Made by a program: the position numbers and the translations under genes
Shown here: positions 46,169-54,349 of the stretch, piece after piece
How positions within the stretch are numbered: position 1 is the stretch's first letter
Layout of the letters: each line of letters begins with the position of its first letter
DNA from: Pelorhabdus rhamnosifermentans
GTDB taxonomy: Bacteria > Bacillota > Negativicutes > UMGS1260
Direction of reading: 5' to 3'
Assembly: GCF_018835585.1 (NCBI RefSeq)
Contig: NZ_JAHGVE010000004.1
Coordinates: forward strand, 175,017-239,016
Length of the DNA: 64,000 nucleotides
Notes under the pieces: generated by a model
Told to the model about the DNA's origin: nothing
The model's input: the letters and a program-made list of their open reading frames with translations, nothing else
Database searches by the model: none

Positions 46169-46239
46169 AAAAAACGGGAAAAAAGATGTATTACCGAAAG
46201 AACAACTATTATTGTTAATTGATTAGAATGATAAATAGC

Positions 46240-46288
46240 AAAAGTGTAAGTTCCGAATATTATTTTATATATGGGACTTACACTTTTT
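46240..46288 (+). terminator. Intrinsic terminator of the sigma-54 operon
   Basis: A stem of at least 11 bp (AAAGTGTAAGT at 46241-46251 with ACTTACACTTT at 46276-46286) with a 24-base loop ends in five T. Confidence 0.8.
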
Positions 46289-46360
46289 ATCTTCTATATT
46301 ATTTGGTGACAAAGCAGTTAGGTGTTTATTTTTTGAGTGACTTGCGGTAGAGTGAGGATA

Positions 46361-46444
46361 GTCCATAGCGCTTGTCCTTTCTGTGTAATGTGTTCTTTGC
46401 AAAACCATCTTTGCACAGCTACAATCTCTATGGACATTTTTTTT
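46361..46444 (+). ncRNA. Candidate structured RNA with terminator upstream of the marR gene
   Basis: In the 462-base gap 46169-46630, GTCCATAG (46361-46368) pairs with CTATGGAC (46428-46435), followed at once by ATTTTTTTT. Nested inside are CTGTG/CACAG and TGCAAA/TTTGCA stems. The layout suggests a small RNA or attenuator ending in a terminator. It matches no riboswitch class I know. The remaining 185 bases to marR are AT-rich. Confidence 0.45.
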
Positions 46445-46630
46445 AGTTCAATTTCATTTTACAATGAACAAAAAAATAATTATTGTTAATTAGAAATAGT
46501 AATAAGTAAACTATATATAATTGCTATATTAAGGTATATAGGCAGGCAAAACCCGTCTTAAATAATTTCAAAAAGAAACAGTTGCAAAAAGCAATTAATA
46601 ATGGTAAGATGTTTCCAGGAGGTGTATTCC

Positions 46631-47074
46631 ATGAATTTTACGACTCCAAGCCAACGGCTTAGAGAAACTACACGATTACTTATTCGAAAACTGGGGGTTT
46701 TAGAAAGAAGCGAAGCTACTTGCTGCAGTATTACATTAACTCAATGTAATACGATTGTCGAAACAGGAAGGCGACAGCAAATATCTGTTAATGAATTAGC
46801 AGAATTGCTGAATCTGGATAAAAGCACTGTAAGTAGAACGGTAGATCAGTTGGTAAATAAAGAATTGATCATCCGAGAGCCTGACTCAAATGACCGGCGT
46901 TATGTCGCTTTGCGGCTTACCGCTCAAGGTGAAGAATTATTTCACGACATTGAGCAGCGCATGGAAAAGTATTTTACCGAAATTCTAGATTCCATATCTG
47001 AAGAGAAGCAGGAGCAAGTAATAGAAAGCTTGCAGCTTTTAGCCGAAGCATTGAAAGGCAGAAGGTGTTGCTAG
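46631..47074 (+). CDS. MarR family regulator, cysteine-rich
   Basis: This 147-residue winged-helix regulator has the MarR core: VNELAELLNLDKSTVSRTVDQLVNK as recognition region and REPDSNDRRYVALRLT as the wing. It has a Cys pair and a third Cys in TCCSITLTQC near residues 31-38, and a Cys-Cys C-terminus, which could bind arsenite or sense thiol stress. AGGAGGTG lies seven bases before the ATG at 46631. It heads an arsenic gene group (permease, ArsM fusion), 26 bases ahead, and probably controls it. Confidence 0.85.
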   Translation: MNFTTPSQRLRETTRLLIRKLGVLERSEATCCSITLTQCNTIVETGRRQQISVNELAELLNLDKSTVSRTVDQLVNKELIIREPDSNDRRYVALRLTAQGEELFHDIEQRMEKYFTEILDSISEEKQEQVIESLQLLAEALKGRRCC

Positions 47075-47100
47075 AGATACGATGAAAGGGGGAATGATTG

Positions 47101-48048
47101 ATGTTCGAGCCTTTTTCTGATGTAGTAGTATATCAATGGTTAGGCTTTTCATCAGCTGACCGGTTGGGATCTGCACTTCATTTTTTTGTTGCCGATACAC
47201 CGCAAATACTGGTATTGCTTATGGTTGCCATTTTTATCATATCAGTTATCCGATCTTATTTTCCGCCGGAAAAAACCAAGAAATTTCTTAGTCGACGTCA
47301 GAGCTTTTTCGGAAATATATTAGCTGCCCTGATTGGTATTATTACCCCATTTTGTTCTTGCTCGGCTGTTCCGTTATTTATTGGCTTTATAGAAGCAGGC
47401 GTACCCCTTGGCGTTACATTTTCGTTTTTAATTGCCTCACCGATGGTCAATGAGGTGGCCTTGATTTTACTGTTTGGCTTGTTTGGCTGGAAAATTGCGC
47501 TTCTTTATATGGTGAGTGGCGTGGTTATTGCCATTATTGCCGGAATAATTATTGGCAGGTTGGGGCTTGAACACTTGCTGGAAGACTATTCAGGTTATGA
47601 AGAAAGCAAGAATAGCATAATCCAAGAGCTTACATTTAAAGAAAGGTGCGGACAGGCAAAAGCATTTACAATCGAATTACTGCGGTATATTGCACCCTAC
47701 ATTGTTATTGCCATTGCTATAGGCGGCCTGATTCACGGCTATGTGCCGGATGATTTTATTGCCCGGTATGCTGGACCTGATAATATTTTTGCAGTTCCTT
47801 TGGTAGTATTGCTCGGGGTTCCGCTTTATAACAGTGCTAGCGGGATGGTACCAATTGTCTATTCACTTATAGAAAAGGGATTACCACTTGGCACTGCATT
47901 GGCTTTTATGATGGCTGTCTCTGCGATTAGCTTTCCTGAAATGATTATTTTACGCAAAGTTCTGAGGCTAAAATTAATTGCTATTTTTGCCGGAATCCTA
48001 ACGGTTGCCATTATTTTTACTGGTTATCTATTTAATCTAATCAGCTAA
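47101..48048 (+). CDS. arsP: ArsP-type permease
   Basis: This 315-residue inner membrane protein of the ArsP/DUF318 permease family exports trivalent organoarsenicals such as methylarsenite. It has about eight hydrophobic helices and the conserved [15 protein letters not shown] near residues 84-98 with the substrate-binding cysteines, plus SPMVNEVAL and [13 protein letters not shown] at 47101 follows AAAGGGGGAATG; a TTG three bases before is in frame. Its neighbour ArsM makes methylarsenite, so the two fit in one pathway. Confidence 0.85.
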   Translation: MFEPFSDVVVYQWLGFSSADRLGSALHFFVADTPQILVLLMVAIFIISVIRSYFPPEKTKKFLSRRQSFFGNILAALIGIITPFCSCSAVPLFIGFIEAGVPLGVTFSFLIASPMVNEVALILLFGLFGWKIALLYMVSGVVIAIIAGIIIGRLGLEHLLEDYSGYEESKNSIIQELTFKERCGQAKAFTIELLRYIAPYIVIAIAIGGLIHGYVPDDFIARYAGPDNIFAVPLVVLLGVPLYNSASGMVPIVYSLIEKGLPLGTALAFMMAVSAISFPEMIILRKVLRLKLIAIFAGILTVAIIFTGYLFNLIS

Positions 48049-48065
48049 AATGGGGGAGAGAAAAG

Positions 48066-49322
48066 ATGAAACAAGATATTCGTGAAACCGTTCAACAAAG
48101 ATATGCCAAATTGATTGTCGAAAAATCATGTTCTAGCAGTCCCAAAAGTTGTTGTGGCGACTTAGCTAGTAAGACTGCACAACAAATAACAGATGGGTTG
48201 TATCACACCGATGAGGTAGCTGGATTACCTGAAAATATGCTTGCACTGTCTTTGGGCTGTGGCAATCCTACATCACTAGGCCCATTGTATGCAGGAGAAG
48301 TAGTCCTTGACTTAGGCAGCGGGGCCGGATTAGATGTATTGCTTTCTGCTCGAAGAGTCGGACCAACGGGAAAAGCCTATGGCTTGGATATGACCGATGA
48401 GATGCTTGAAGTCGCCCGAGTCAATCAGAAAAAAGCAGGCATTGAAAACGCCGAATTCTTAAAAGGGCATATTGAGGCCATCCCTTTAGAAACAGAAAGT
48501 ATCGATGTCGTCGTTTCCAATTGTGTCATTAATTTATCAGGCGATAAAGACAAAGTGATGCGGGAGATCGCCAGGGTATTAAAGCCTGGTGGGCGGATTG
48601 CCGTTTCTGATATTGTCATTAAAAAAGCACTACCGAAAAAGATACAGGAAAATGTTTTGGCATGGGTCGGCTGCATTGCTGGCGCACTGACAGAAGAAGA
48701 ATATCGCCATAAACTAGAAAAAGCCGGGTTAAAAAATATTGAATGTATTGTGACAAAAGAATACGATTTTGCAGACCTTCTTGCTAAGAATAATATTTCT
48801 TTATCGCCAGAAGAATGGGCGGATGCTAAGGGTTCTTTGGTCAGCGCTTTTATTAGAGCTAAGAAACCGGCTCGTGAATGGACTCCTGGGATCGATTATA
48901 CCATTCGCCAAGCAACAGATAATGATTGGCCTGGAATACGGGATGTATTGACGGCTAGCGGACTGCCGATAGTCGGATTAGATTTAAACATCCATCATTT
49001 TATCGTTGCTGATCGTGGGCCAATCATAGGTGTGTTAGGAGCTCAGTACGAGCAGAACAAAGCATTGATCCGTTCGTTCGCAGTAATTTCAGAATTGCGA
49101 AAAGCGGGTGTTGGTATGGCTTTATGGCACCAAATGCAAATTCAATTGAAAAGCAAAAGAATAGCAGAGGCTTACTTACTGACAGAGACGGCTCAAGATT
49201 ATTTTAAACGGACAGGATTTTATGAAATCAACCGTGCTGAAGTGCCACTTTCCTTACTCAAAGAATCAGGGCTTGATCAAGCCTGTCCGTGTACGAGCCA
49301 TTGTATGAAGCTGTTGTTCTAA
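48066..49322 (+). CDS. arsM: Arsenite methyltransferase fused to a GNAT domain (ArsM-ArsN-like)
   Basis: The 418-residue protein joins two enzymes. Residues about 1-270 are ArsM, with the SAM site [11 protein letters not shown] and arsenite-binding cysteines C65 (SLGCGNP), C153 (SNCVINLS) and C203 (WVGCIAG), plus an N-terminal C29-C30 pair. Residues about 275-405 are a GNAT acetyltransferase domain ([14 protein letters not shown], then [18 protein letters not shown]) that resembles ArsN2-type proteins. The tail has further cysteines (ACPCTSHC). It should methylate As(III); the role of the acetyltransferase part is unknown. Confidence 0.88.
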   Translation: MKQDIRETVQQRYAKLIVEKSCSSSPKSCCGDLASKTAQQITDGLYHTDEVAGLPENMLALSLGCGNPTSLGPLYAGEVVLDLGSGAGLDVLLSARRVGPTGKAYGLDMTDEMLEVARVNQKKAGIENAEFLKGHIEAIPLETESIDVVVSNCVINLSGDKDKVMREIARVLKPGGRIAVSDIVIKKALPKKIQENVLAWVGCIAGALTEEEYRHKLEKAGLKNIECIVTKEYDFADLLAKNNISLSPEEWADAKGSLVSAFIRAKKPAREWTPGIDYTIRQATDNDWPGIRDVLTASGLPIVGLDLNIHHFIVADRGPIIGVLGAQYEQNKALIRSFAVISELRKAGVGMALWHQMQIQLKSKRIAEAYLLTETAQDYFKRTGFYEINRAEVPLSLLKESGLDQACPCTSHCMKLLF

Positions 49323-49358
49323 CCGTTTTTCGATTACAAGTGAGAGAAGGGGAATGAA

Positions 49359-50045
49359 TTGAAGGAAAAGATTCGACAGTATGCGCTATCAGCGGGAGCT
49401 CATTTGGTCGGTTTTGCAGATGCCGATGATTTGAAAGAGGCACCCGAAGGCTTTCAACCCACGAACATTATGCCAGAAGTTCAAAGCGTGATCGTTTTAG
49501 GGAAAGCATTGACTGTTGGGACTGTATTTTCAAAGAACAAGGCTGTTTATACGATGCAAGGAGATACAATTGTAAAAGATTTAGATTCATTAGCAAGTCA
49601 AGTCGCGTACTTTATTGAGAGGCAGGGCGGATTAGCTATGACTATTCCAACCGATGCACCTTATTTTTATTGGGATGAGGAACGAAAACATGGCATGGGT
49701 ATTCTGTCTCACCGTCATGCTGCGGTTAAAGCGGGTCTAGGTGTTATTGGTAAAAGCGCTTTGTTAATTACCCCTGAGTATGGAAGTCGGATCACCTTGG
49801 TAACCATTCTGACCGATTTGAAATTGGCGGCGGATTCTCTAATGAACAATAATCTCTGTCCGCCAGCCTGTAAACGGTGCGTCGATGCCTGCCCAACGAA
49901 AGCATTAAGTGGAAATGGTTCAGTAGAACAAAAATTGTGTCGAAGTCACGTAGGCACAACATCAGACAGAGGACATGATTTGGTAAATTGCTGGAATTGC
50001 CGCGTTGTGTGTCCGCATACAGGCAATCAAGCTAATAATGCCTAA
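49359..50045 (+). CDS. QueG-like double-cluster ferredoxin protein
   Basis: This 228-residue protein resembles epoxyqueuosine reductase: HAAVKAGLGVIGKSALLITPEYGS near residue 124 and two [4Fe-4S] motifs, CPPACKRCVDACP and CWNCRVVCP. It is shorter than QueG, and the residue before AAVKAGLG is His where QueG normally has its catalytic Asp, so it is probably not a queuosine enzyme. The TTG start follows GAAGGGGAATG. It lies 36 bases after arsM in the same apparent operon. A redox role with arsenicals is possible but unproven. Confidence 0.78.
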   Translation: MKEKIRQYALSAGAHLVGFADADDLKEAPEGFQPTNIMPEVQSVIVLGKALTVGTVFSKNKAVYTMQGDTIVKDLDSLASQVAYFIERQGGLAMTIPTDAPYFYWDEERKHGMGILSHRHAAVKAGLGVIGKSALLITPEYGSRITLVTILTDLKLAADSLMNNNLCPPACKRCVDACPTKALSGNGSVEQKLCRSHVGTTSDRGHDLVNCWNCRVVCPHTGNQANNA

Positions 50046-50059
50046 GGATCTTTTACAGT

Positions 50060-50095
50060 AAAAGGGGTAGCAACTTTGGGGTTGCTGCCTTTTTA
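50060..50095 (+). terminator. Intrinsic terminator between the two arsenic operons
   Basis: A stem of about 14 bp with one mismatch (50060-50075 with 50081-50095) ends in a T-tract. Confidence 0.82.
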
Positions 50096-50140
50096 TTATG
50101 GCTAATATGATCGACAAACATTGGGCAAAATAATTTTTTA

Positions 50141-50168
50141 TTGTCACGAAAATTGAGCAGGATAATAT
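50141..50168 (+). promoter_or_regulatory. Promoter of the arsDAR-acr3-arsC operon
   Basis: TTGTCA (50141-50146) and TAATAT (50163-50168) are 16 bases apart. Transcription would start just before the ArsR-like palindrome. Confidence 0.6.
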
Positions 50169-50181
50169 ACTATACTATAGA

Positions 50182-50209
50182 ATATCACTATATGAACATA
50201 CGGTGATAT
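50182..50209 (+). promoter_or_regulatory. Probable ArsR operator
   Basis: An inverted repeat ATATCAC (50182-50188) and GTGATAT (50203-50209) with a 14-base spacer lies between the promoter and arsD. Position and symmetry fit an ArsR/SmtB dimer site. Confidence 0.65.
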
Positions 50210-50227
50210 AAAAAGGAGGATTCAATT

Positions 50228-50608
50228 ATGAAAAAGATTGAAATTTTTGAAGTGGCGTTGTGCTGTTCAACAGGAGTGTGTGGTCCCTCTGTTAATGAGG
50301 ACTTGCTTCGCATTACAGCCGCTGTTAATAAAATTAATGCCAGCGGTGGCAACGCTATCTGCTATAACCTGAATAGTAATCCTGATGTGTATGTAAAAAA
50401 CGTTATTGTTAATGAGCTGTTAATGAAGGATGGTGAAACAGTACTTCCTATCACTTTATTAGACGGAATCGTTGTGAAAACCAAGGCTTATCCGTCAAAT
50501 AATGAATTAGCGGACTGGAGTGGCATTGCTTTGTCAACTGACGCATCGTCCAATGATTGTGGTTGTAATTCGGCCTGTTGCGGAGACTCTGAAAGTGGGT
50601 GCTGCTGA
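50228..50608 (+). CDS. arsD: Arsenite metallochaperone ArsD
   Basis: ArsD hands As(III) to the ArsA ATPase. The 126-residue protein has the metal site Cys12, Cys13 and Cys18 (ALCCSTGVCGP) in the first helix and a thioredoxin-like fold. The C-terminus is rich in Cys pairs (CGCNSACCGDSESGCC), also seen in other ArsD proteins. AAGGAGGA precedes the ATG. It is the first gene of the operon and sits 22 bases before arsA. Confidence 0.94.
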   Translation: MKKIEIFEVALCCSTGVCGPSVNEDLLRITAAVNKINASGGNAICYNLNSNPDVYVKNVIVNELLMKDGETVLPITLLDGIVVKTKAYPSNNELADWSGIALSTDASSNDCGCNSACCGDSESGCC

Positions 50609-50630
50609 CAGTAAGGAGGGAGAGTGTACA

Positions 50631-52382
50631 ATGCTGAAACTATACGAACCAGCAAAACTTGATTTAAAAAAGTACATTTTTTTTACAGGAAAAGGTGGGG
50701 TTGGAAAGACTTCTACGGCCTGTGCTACAGCTGTAACCTTTGCTGATCGTGGCAATAAGGTACTTCTTATCAGTACCGATCCAGCTTCGAATCTCCAGGA
50801 TGTTTTTGAAACAACGCTTGACAATAAAGGCGTTCAAATTCAGGGTGTTCCCAATTTAACCGTTCTAAATTTAGATCCTATACAAGCTGCGTATGAGTAT
50901 AAAGAATCTGTGGTAGGTCCTTACAAAGGAAAATTGCCTGAATCGGTCATAAAAAACATGGAAGAACAGTTATCAGGCGCATGTACTGTAGAAATAGCGG
51001 CATTCAATGAGTTTTCCAATTATCTTACCAATAAGGAACTGGAAGCAAAATATGACTATATTATCTTTGACACGGCACCGACCGGACATACTTTAAGGAT
51101 GTTGCAGCTGCCTACAGCCTGGTCAACGTTTATTAGTGAGAGTCAGCACGGAGCTAGCTGTCTGGGACAATTGGCAGGGCTTGAAGACAAAAAGGATATG
51201 TACAAAAATGCAGTAAACAACCTGGCAAATGCTGAACTCACCACATTGGTGCTTATCGCCAAACCTGAGTATTCACCACTGTTTGAAGCCAGCAAAACAT
51301 CTCATGAACTTAAAGAATTAGGTGTAAAGAATCAGATACTGATCATTAATGGAATATTTGAAGGAGATGCCGGTCTTTGTGATATATCCAAACGTTTGGT
51401 GGAAAAACAAACAACTGCTCTTCAAAATATTCCTGAAGAGATTAGAAATCTACCTGCATACAAGATTCCTCTGCGTGACTATAATGTTACCGGCATAGAA
51501 AAAATCCGGTTAATGTTAAAATCAAATTTCCTGACCGATAGTAGTGAAGTTGTTGAAATCAAAGGCTATCATAAGCTGAATGAATTAATAGGATACCTTC
51601 ATGCTCAAAACAAAAAAGTCCTATTTACCATGGGAAAAGGCGGAGTAGGTAAAACGACTTTAGCTGCAAGTATTGCTTTAGGTTTGATTGCAAGGGGGGA
51701 AAAAGTGCATCTTACAACAACTGATCCGGCCAATCATCTCAAGCTGCTGGTCGAATCGACTGAGAATTTAACGGTAAGCAGCATCAATCCTGAGGAGGCA
51801 GTAAAAAAATACCGACAAGATGTACTTGAAAAAGCAAAACAAACAATGAGTCAAGAAGATCTATCCTATATTGAAGAAGATTTGCGGTCGCCGTGCACGC
51901 AGGAAATTGCCATTTTCAATGTGTTCGCCAGTATCGTAGATGCATGTGACGAGGAAGTGGTCGTCATTGATACGGCACCAACCGGTCATACTCTTTTACT
52001 GCTGGATGCTACCGAAACTTATCATAAGGAAGTTGCGCGCATCAAAGGAGATCTGCCTGATGCGGTGAAAAAGCTGCTGCCAAGGCTTAGAAATGCTCAG
52101 GAAACAGAGGTGATTATCGTTACATTACCTGAGGCAACCCCTGTCTATGAAGCGCAAAGGCTTGAAGAAGATCTTAAGAGAGCAGGAATACACACCAATT
52201 GGTGGATCGTAAACTCAAGTTTTAGTCTGGTTGATACGGAGCAACCCTTGCTAACCGCCAAAGCCAAGGCTGAACGAATGTGGATCAATAGGGTATATGA
52301 TTTGGCAAAAGGCCATATCGTGTTATTGCCTTGGCTGAAAGAGAATATTACAGCCAAGACGCTGCCGAAGTTTTTCGAATAA
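50631..52382 (+). CDS. arsA: Arsenite-transporting ATPase ArsA (duplicated form)
   Basis: ArsA powers arsenite export. The 583-residue protein has two homologous halves, each with a P-loop GKGGVGKT (residues about 20-27 and 335-342) and the DTAPTGHTLxxL signature. Cysteines in SGACTVEIAAF, GASCLGQL and RSPCTQEIAIF match the three metal-binding cysteines of the family. The ATG at 50631 follows AAGGAGGGAG; a longer in-frame reading upstream overlaps arsD and is rejected. The partner pump here is Acr3 rather than ArsB. Confidence 0.96.
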   Translation: MLKLYEPAKLDLKKYIFFTGKGGVGKTSTACATAVTFADRGNKVLLISTDPASNLQDVFETTLDNKGVQIQGVPNLTVLNLDPIQAAYEYKESVVGPYKGKLPESVIKNMEEQLSGACTVEIAAFNEFSNYLTNKELEAKYDYIIFDTAPTGHTLRMLQLPTAWSTFISESQHGASCLGQLAGLEDKKDMYKNAVNNLANAELTTLVLIAKPEYSPLFEASKTSHELKELGVKNQILIINGIFEGDAGLCDISKRLVEKQTTALQNIPEEIRNLPAYKIPLRDYNVTGIEKIRLMLKSNFLTDSSEVVEIKGYHKLNELIGYLHAQNKKVLFTMGKGGVGKTTLAASIALGLIARGEKVHLTTTDPANHLKLLVESTENLTVSSINPEEAVKKYRQDVLEKAKQTMSQEDLSYIEEDLRSPCTQEIAIFNVFASIVDACDEEVVVIDTAPTGHTLLLLDATETYHKEVARIKGDLPDAVKKLLPRLRNAQETEVIIVTLPEATPVYEAQRLEEDLKRAGIHTNWWIVNSSFSLVDTEQPLLTAKAKAERMWINRVYDLAKGHIVLLPWLKENITAKTLPKFFE

Positions 52383-52402
52383 ATGAAATAGGTGATGGAG
52401 AT

Positions 52403-52738
52403 ATGGACGTAATTGAAATACTGAAAGCTTTGAGTGATGAAAACAGACTTCGAATTTTAAATTTATTAAACCATGGTGAACTGTGCGTATGTGATATTGA
52501 GAGAATTACACAGCTGTCCCAATCCAATTTGTCCAAACATTTAAACAAGCTAAGAATGACCGGACTTATTAAAGCCAAAAAGCGGGCACAATGGGTATTT
52601 TACTCTTTGAATGAAGATTGCTTTTTACAATATAGTTTTTTAAAAGCTTTATTTAACGTCGATATTCAACAAGTAAGACACTATGAGAAGGATATTGCTG
52701 CGAAAAATGCCATCGAAGATCTAACCTGTGGTGTCTGA
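52403..52738 (+). CDS. arsR: ArsR family arsenite-responsive repressor
   Basis: This 111-residue winged-helix repressor has the arsenite-binding Cys28 and Cys30 in ELCVCDIERI, within the DNA-recognition region (LSQSNLSKHLNKLRMTGLI). Arsenite binding would release it from DNA. The likely operator is at 50182-50209. GGTGATGGAG precedes the ATG at 52403; it lies inside the operon between arsA and acr3, an unusual but known order. Confidence 0.92.
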   Translation: MDVIEILKALSDENRLRILNLLNHGELCVCDIERITQLSQSNLSKHLNKLRMTGLIKAKKRAQWVFYSLNEDCFLQYSFLKALFNVDIQQVRHYEKDIAAKNAIEDLTCGV

Positions 52739-52781
52739 ACCAATAAATTTCTGAAAAAGATTATAAAAAGAGGTGACTGCG

Positions 52782-53834
52782 ATGACGGAAAAGCGACTAG
52801 ATTTTTTTGAACGATATTTAAGCATTTGGGTATTTATTTGTATTGTCATCGGTATCCTGTTCGGTAAAATGTTTCCGGGATTAGTGACTACTTTGAGTCA
52901 AATGGAAATAAGCCACGTTAATTTGCCGATTGCTGTACTCATTTGGTTGATGATTTATCCGATGATGCTAAAAATTGACTTTTCGGCGATACTAAAAGTC
53001 GGAGAGAAACCAAAGGGAATTTTTATTACACTGTTTGTGAACTGGATTATCAAGCCCTTTAGCATGGCTTTCCTTGGGTGGTTATTTTTTAAAAACCTTT
53101 TTTTACCATTTATAGGAACGGATTTAGCCAATCAATATGTTGCAGGCGTTATTATACTTGCAGCAGCCCCCTGCACGGCCATGGTATTTGTCTGGAGCTA
53201 TCTTACTGATGGCGATTCCGCCTATACGCTTGTTCAGGTTGCGTTGAACGACTTAATTATGCTGCTTTTGTTTGCACCAATCGTCATGTTTTTGCTAGGT
53301 GTTTCGAACATTGTTGTTCCGAAAGATGTTCTCTTTATGTCGGTAGTCCTTTATATTGTCATCCCGTTAGTTGCTGGATATTTTACGCGGCGGTTCTTGC
53401 TTGGTACTAAAGGCGAAGCATGGTTTCATACTCGTTTTTTGGCTCCTCTAAAACCAGTCACGATCATAGCACTTTTGGCTACGCTCATCATTATTTTTGC
53501 TTTTCAGGGTGAAGTTATTTTAGGCAACTGGTTTAATATTATTTTAATTGCCATTCCGATCACCATTCAGGTGTATTTCAACTCTTCTCTCGCGTATTTT
53601 TTAGCTAAATATTTTAAAGTACCGCACTGTATAGCAGCTCCGGGAGCTCTGATCGGTGCCAGCAATTTCTTTGAACTTGCCGTAGCCGTTAGTATCTCCT
53701 TGTTTGGATTAACGTCAGGCGCCACCCTGGCCACTGTTGTCGGCGTATTGGTTGAAGTTCCTGTCATGCTATCGGTGTGCAATTTTTGCAATCGAACGAA
53801 GCATTGGTTTGATAAGGAAAAATTGATAAAATAA
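52782..53834 (+). CDS. acr3: Arsenite efflux transporter Acr3
   Basis: This 350-residue, ten-helix inner membrane protein of the Acr3 type (bile acid/arsenite transporter superfamily) exports As(III). The essential Cys131 is in AAAPCTAMVFVWSYL, and the later FNSSLAYFLAKYFKV and APGALIGASNFFELAVA segments carry the conserved Glu. GAGGTG lies before the ATG at 52782; the GTG at 52773 is part of it. It may work alone or with ArsA. Confidence 0.95.
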   Translation: MTEKRLDFFERYLSIWVFICIVIGILFGKMFPGLVTTLSQMEISHVNLPIAVLIWLMIYPMMLKIDFSAILKVGEKPKGIFITLFVNWIIKPFSMAFLGWLFFKNLFLPFIGTDLANQYVAGVIILAAAPCTAMVFVWSYLTDGDSAYTLVQVALNDLIMLLLFAPIVMFLLGVSNIVVPKDVLFMSVVLYIVIPLVAGYFTRRFLLGTKGEAWFHTRFLAPLKPVTIIALLATLIIIFAFQGEVILGNWFNIILIAIPITIQVYFNSSLAYFLAKYFKVPHCIAAPGALIGASNFFELAVAVSISLFGLTSGATLATVVGVLVEVPVMLSVCNFCNRTKHWFDKEKLIK

Positions 53835-53849
53835 CAGAATAGGGGCAAA

Positions 53850-53870
53850 CGGACAGCCAGTGGCTGTCCG
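53850..53870 (+). repeat. Perfect hairpin between acr3 and arsC
   Basis: CGGACAGCC and GGCTGTCCG form a 9-bp perfect stem with a 3-base loop. No T-tract follows, so it may protect or process mRNA and partly separate acr3 from arsC. Confidence 0.7.
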
Positions 53871-53900
53871 CACTATTTGTCTCTGATTGGAGGAATAACA

Positions 53901-54308
53901 TTGAAAGAAAAAGTTCTATTTCTTTGTACACATAATTCGGCAAGATCGCAGATGGCCGAAGCGTTGTTACGCGCTCTAAAAGGAGATCGCTATGAGTCAT
54001 TTAGTGCAGGAACTTTACCTGGAAAACTTAATCCTTATGTTGTTAGAGCCATGGCAGAGATGGGAGTGGATTTATCTAGCCATTACGCTAAAAGTTTGAA
54101 TCAATTTCTTCATGATGATTTTGATTATATTGTTACTGTTTGTGATCATGCCCAAGAAAGTTGTCCCTATTTTCCTGGAGGAAGAAAGAAAATACACCAA
54201 AGTTTTGCCGATCCATCTAGTTTTACAGGAACAGATGATGAAATTATGGAAGGAGTACGACGTGTTAGAGATGAAATAAAAGAATGGATCATGACTGCAT
54301 TTAAATAA
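53901..54308 (+). CDS. arsC: Arsenate reductase, thioredoxin-coupled (LMW phosphatase type)
   Basis: ArsC reduces arsenate to arsenite for export. The 135-residue protein has the phosphatase-like loop CTHNSARS (Cys9 to Arg15) and the two further redox cysteines Cys81 and Cys88 in VCDHAQESCPYF, as in the Staphylococcus/Bacillus ArsC group that needs thioredoxin. The start is TTG, with TTGGAGG upstream. Last core gene of the arsenic operon. Confidence 0.95.
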   Translation: MKEKVLFLCTHNSARSQMAEALLRALKGDRYESFSAGTLPGKLNPYVVRAMAEMGVDLSSHYAKSLNQFLHDDFDYIVTVCDHAQESCPYFPGGRKKIHQSFADPSSFTGTDDEIMEGVRRVRDEIKEWIMTAFK

Positions 54309-54349
54309 AGCCTATCGCTTGATAAATTCGATAAGGAGATACAACTGTT

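Noticed and set aside
46583..46610. TTGCAA-N17-TAAGAT promoter-like pair before marR
   Set aside because: Spacing is good, but transcription would begin at the ribosome binding site itself, so a normal leader could not form; kept out of the features.
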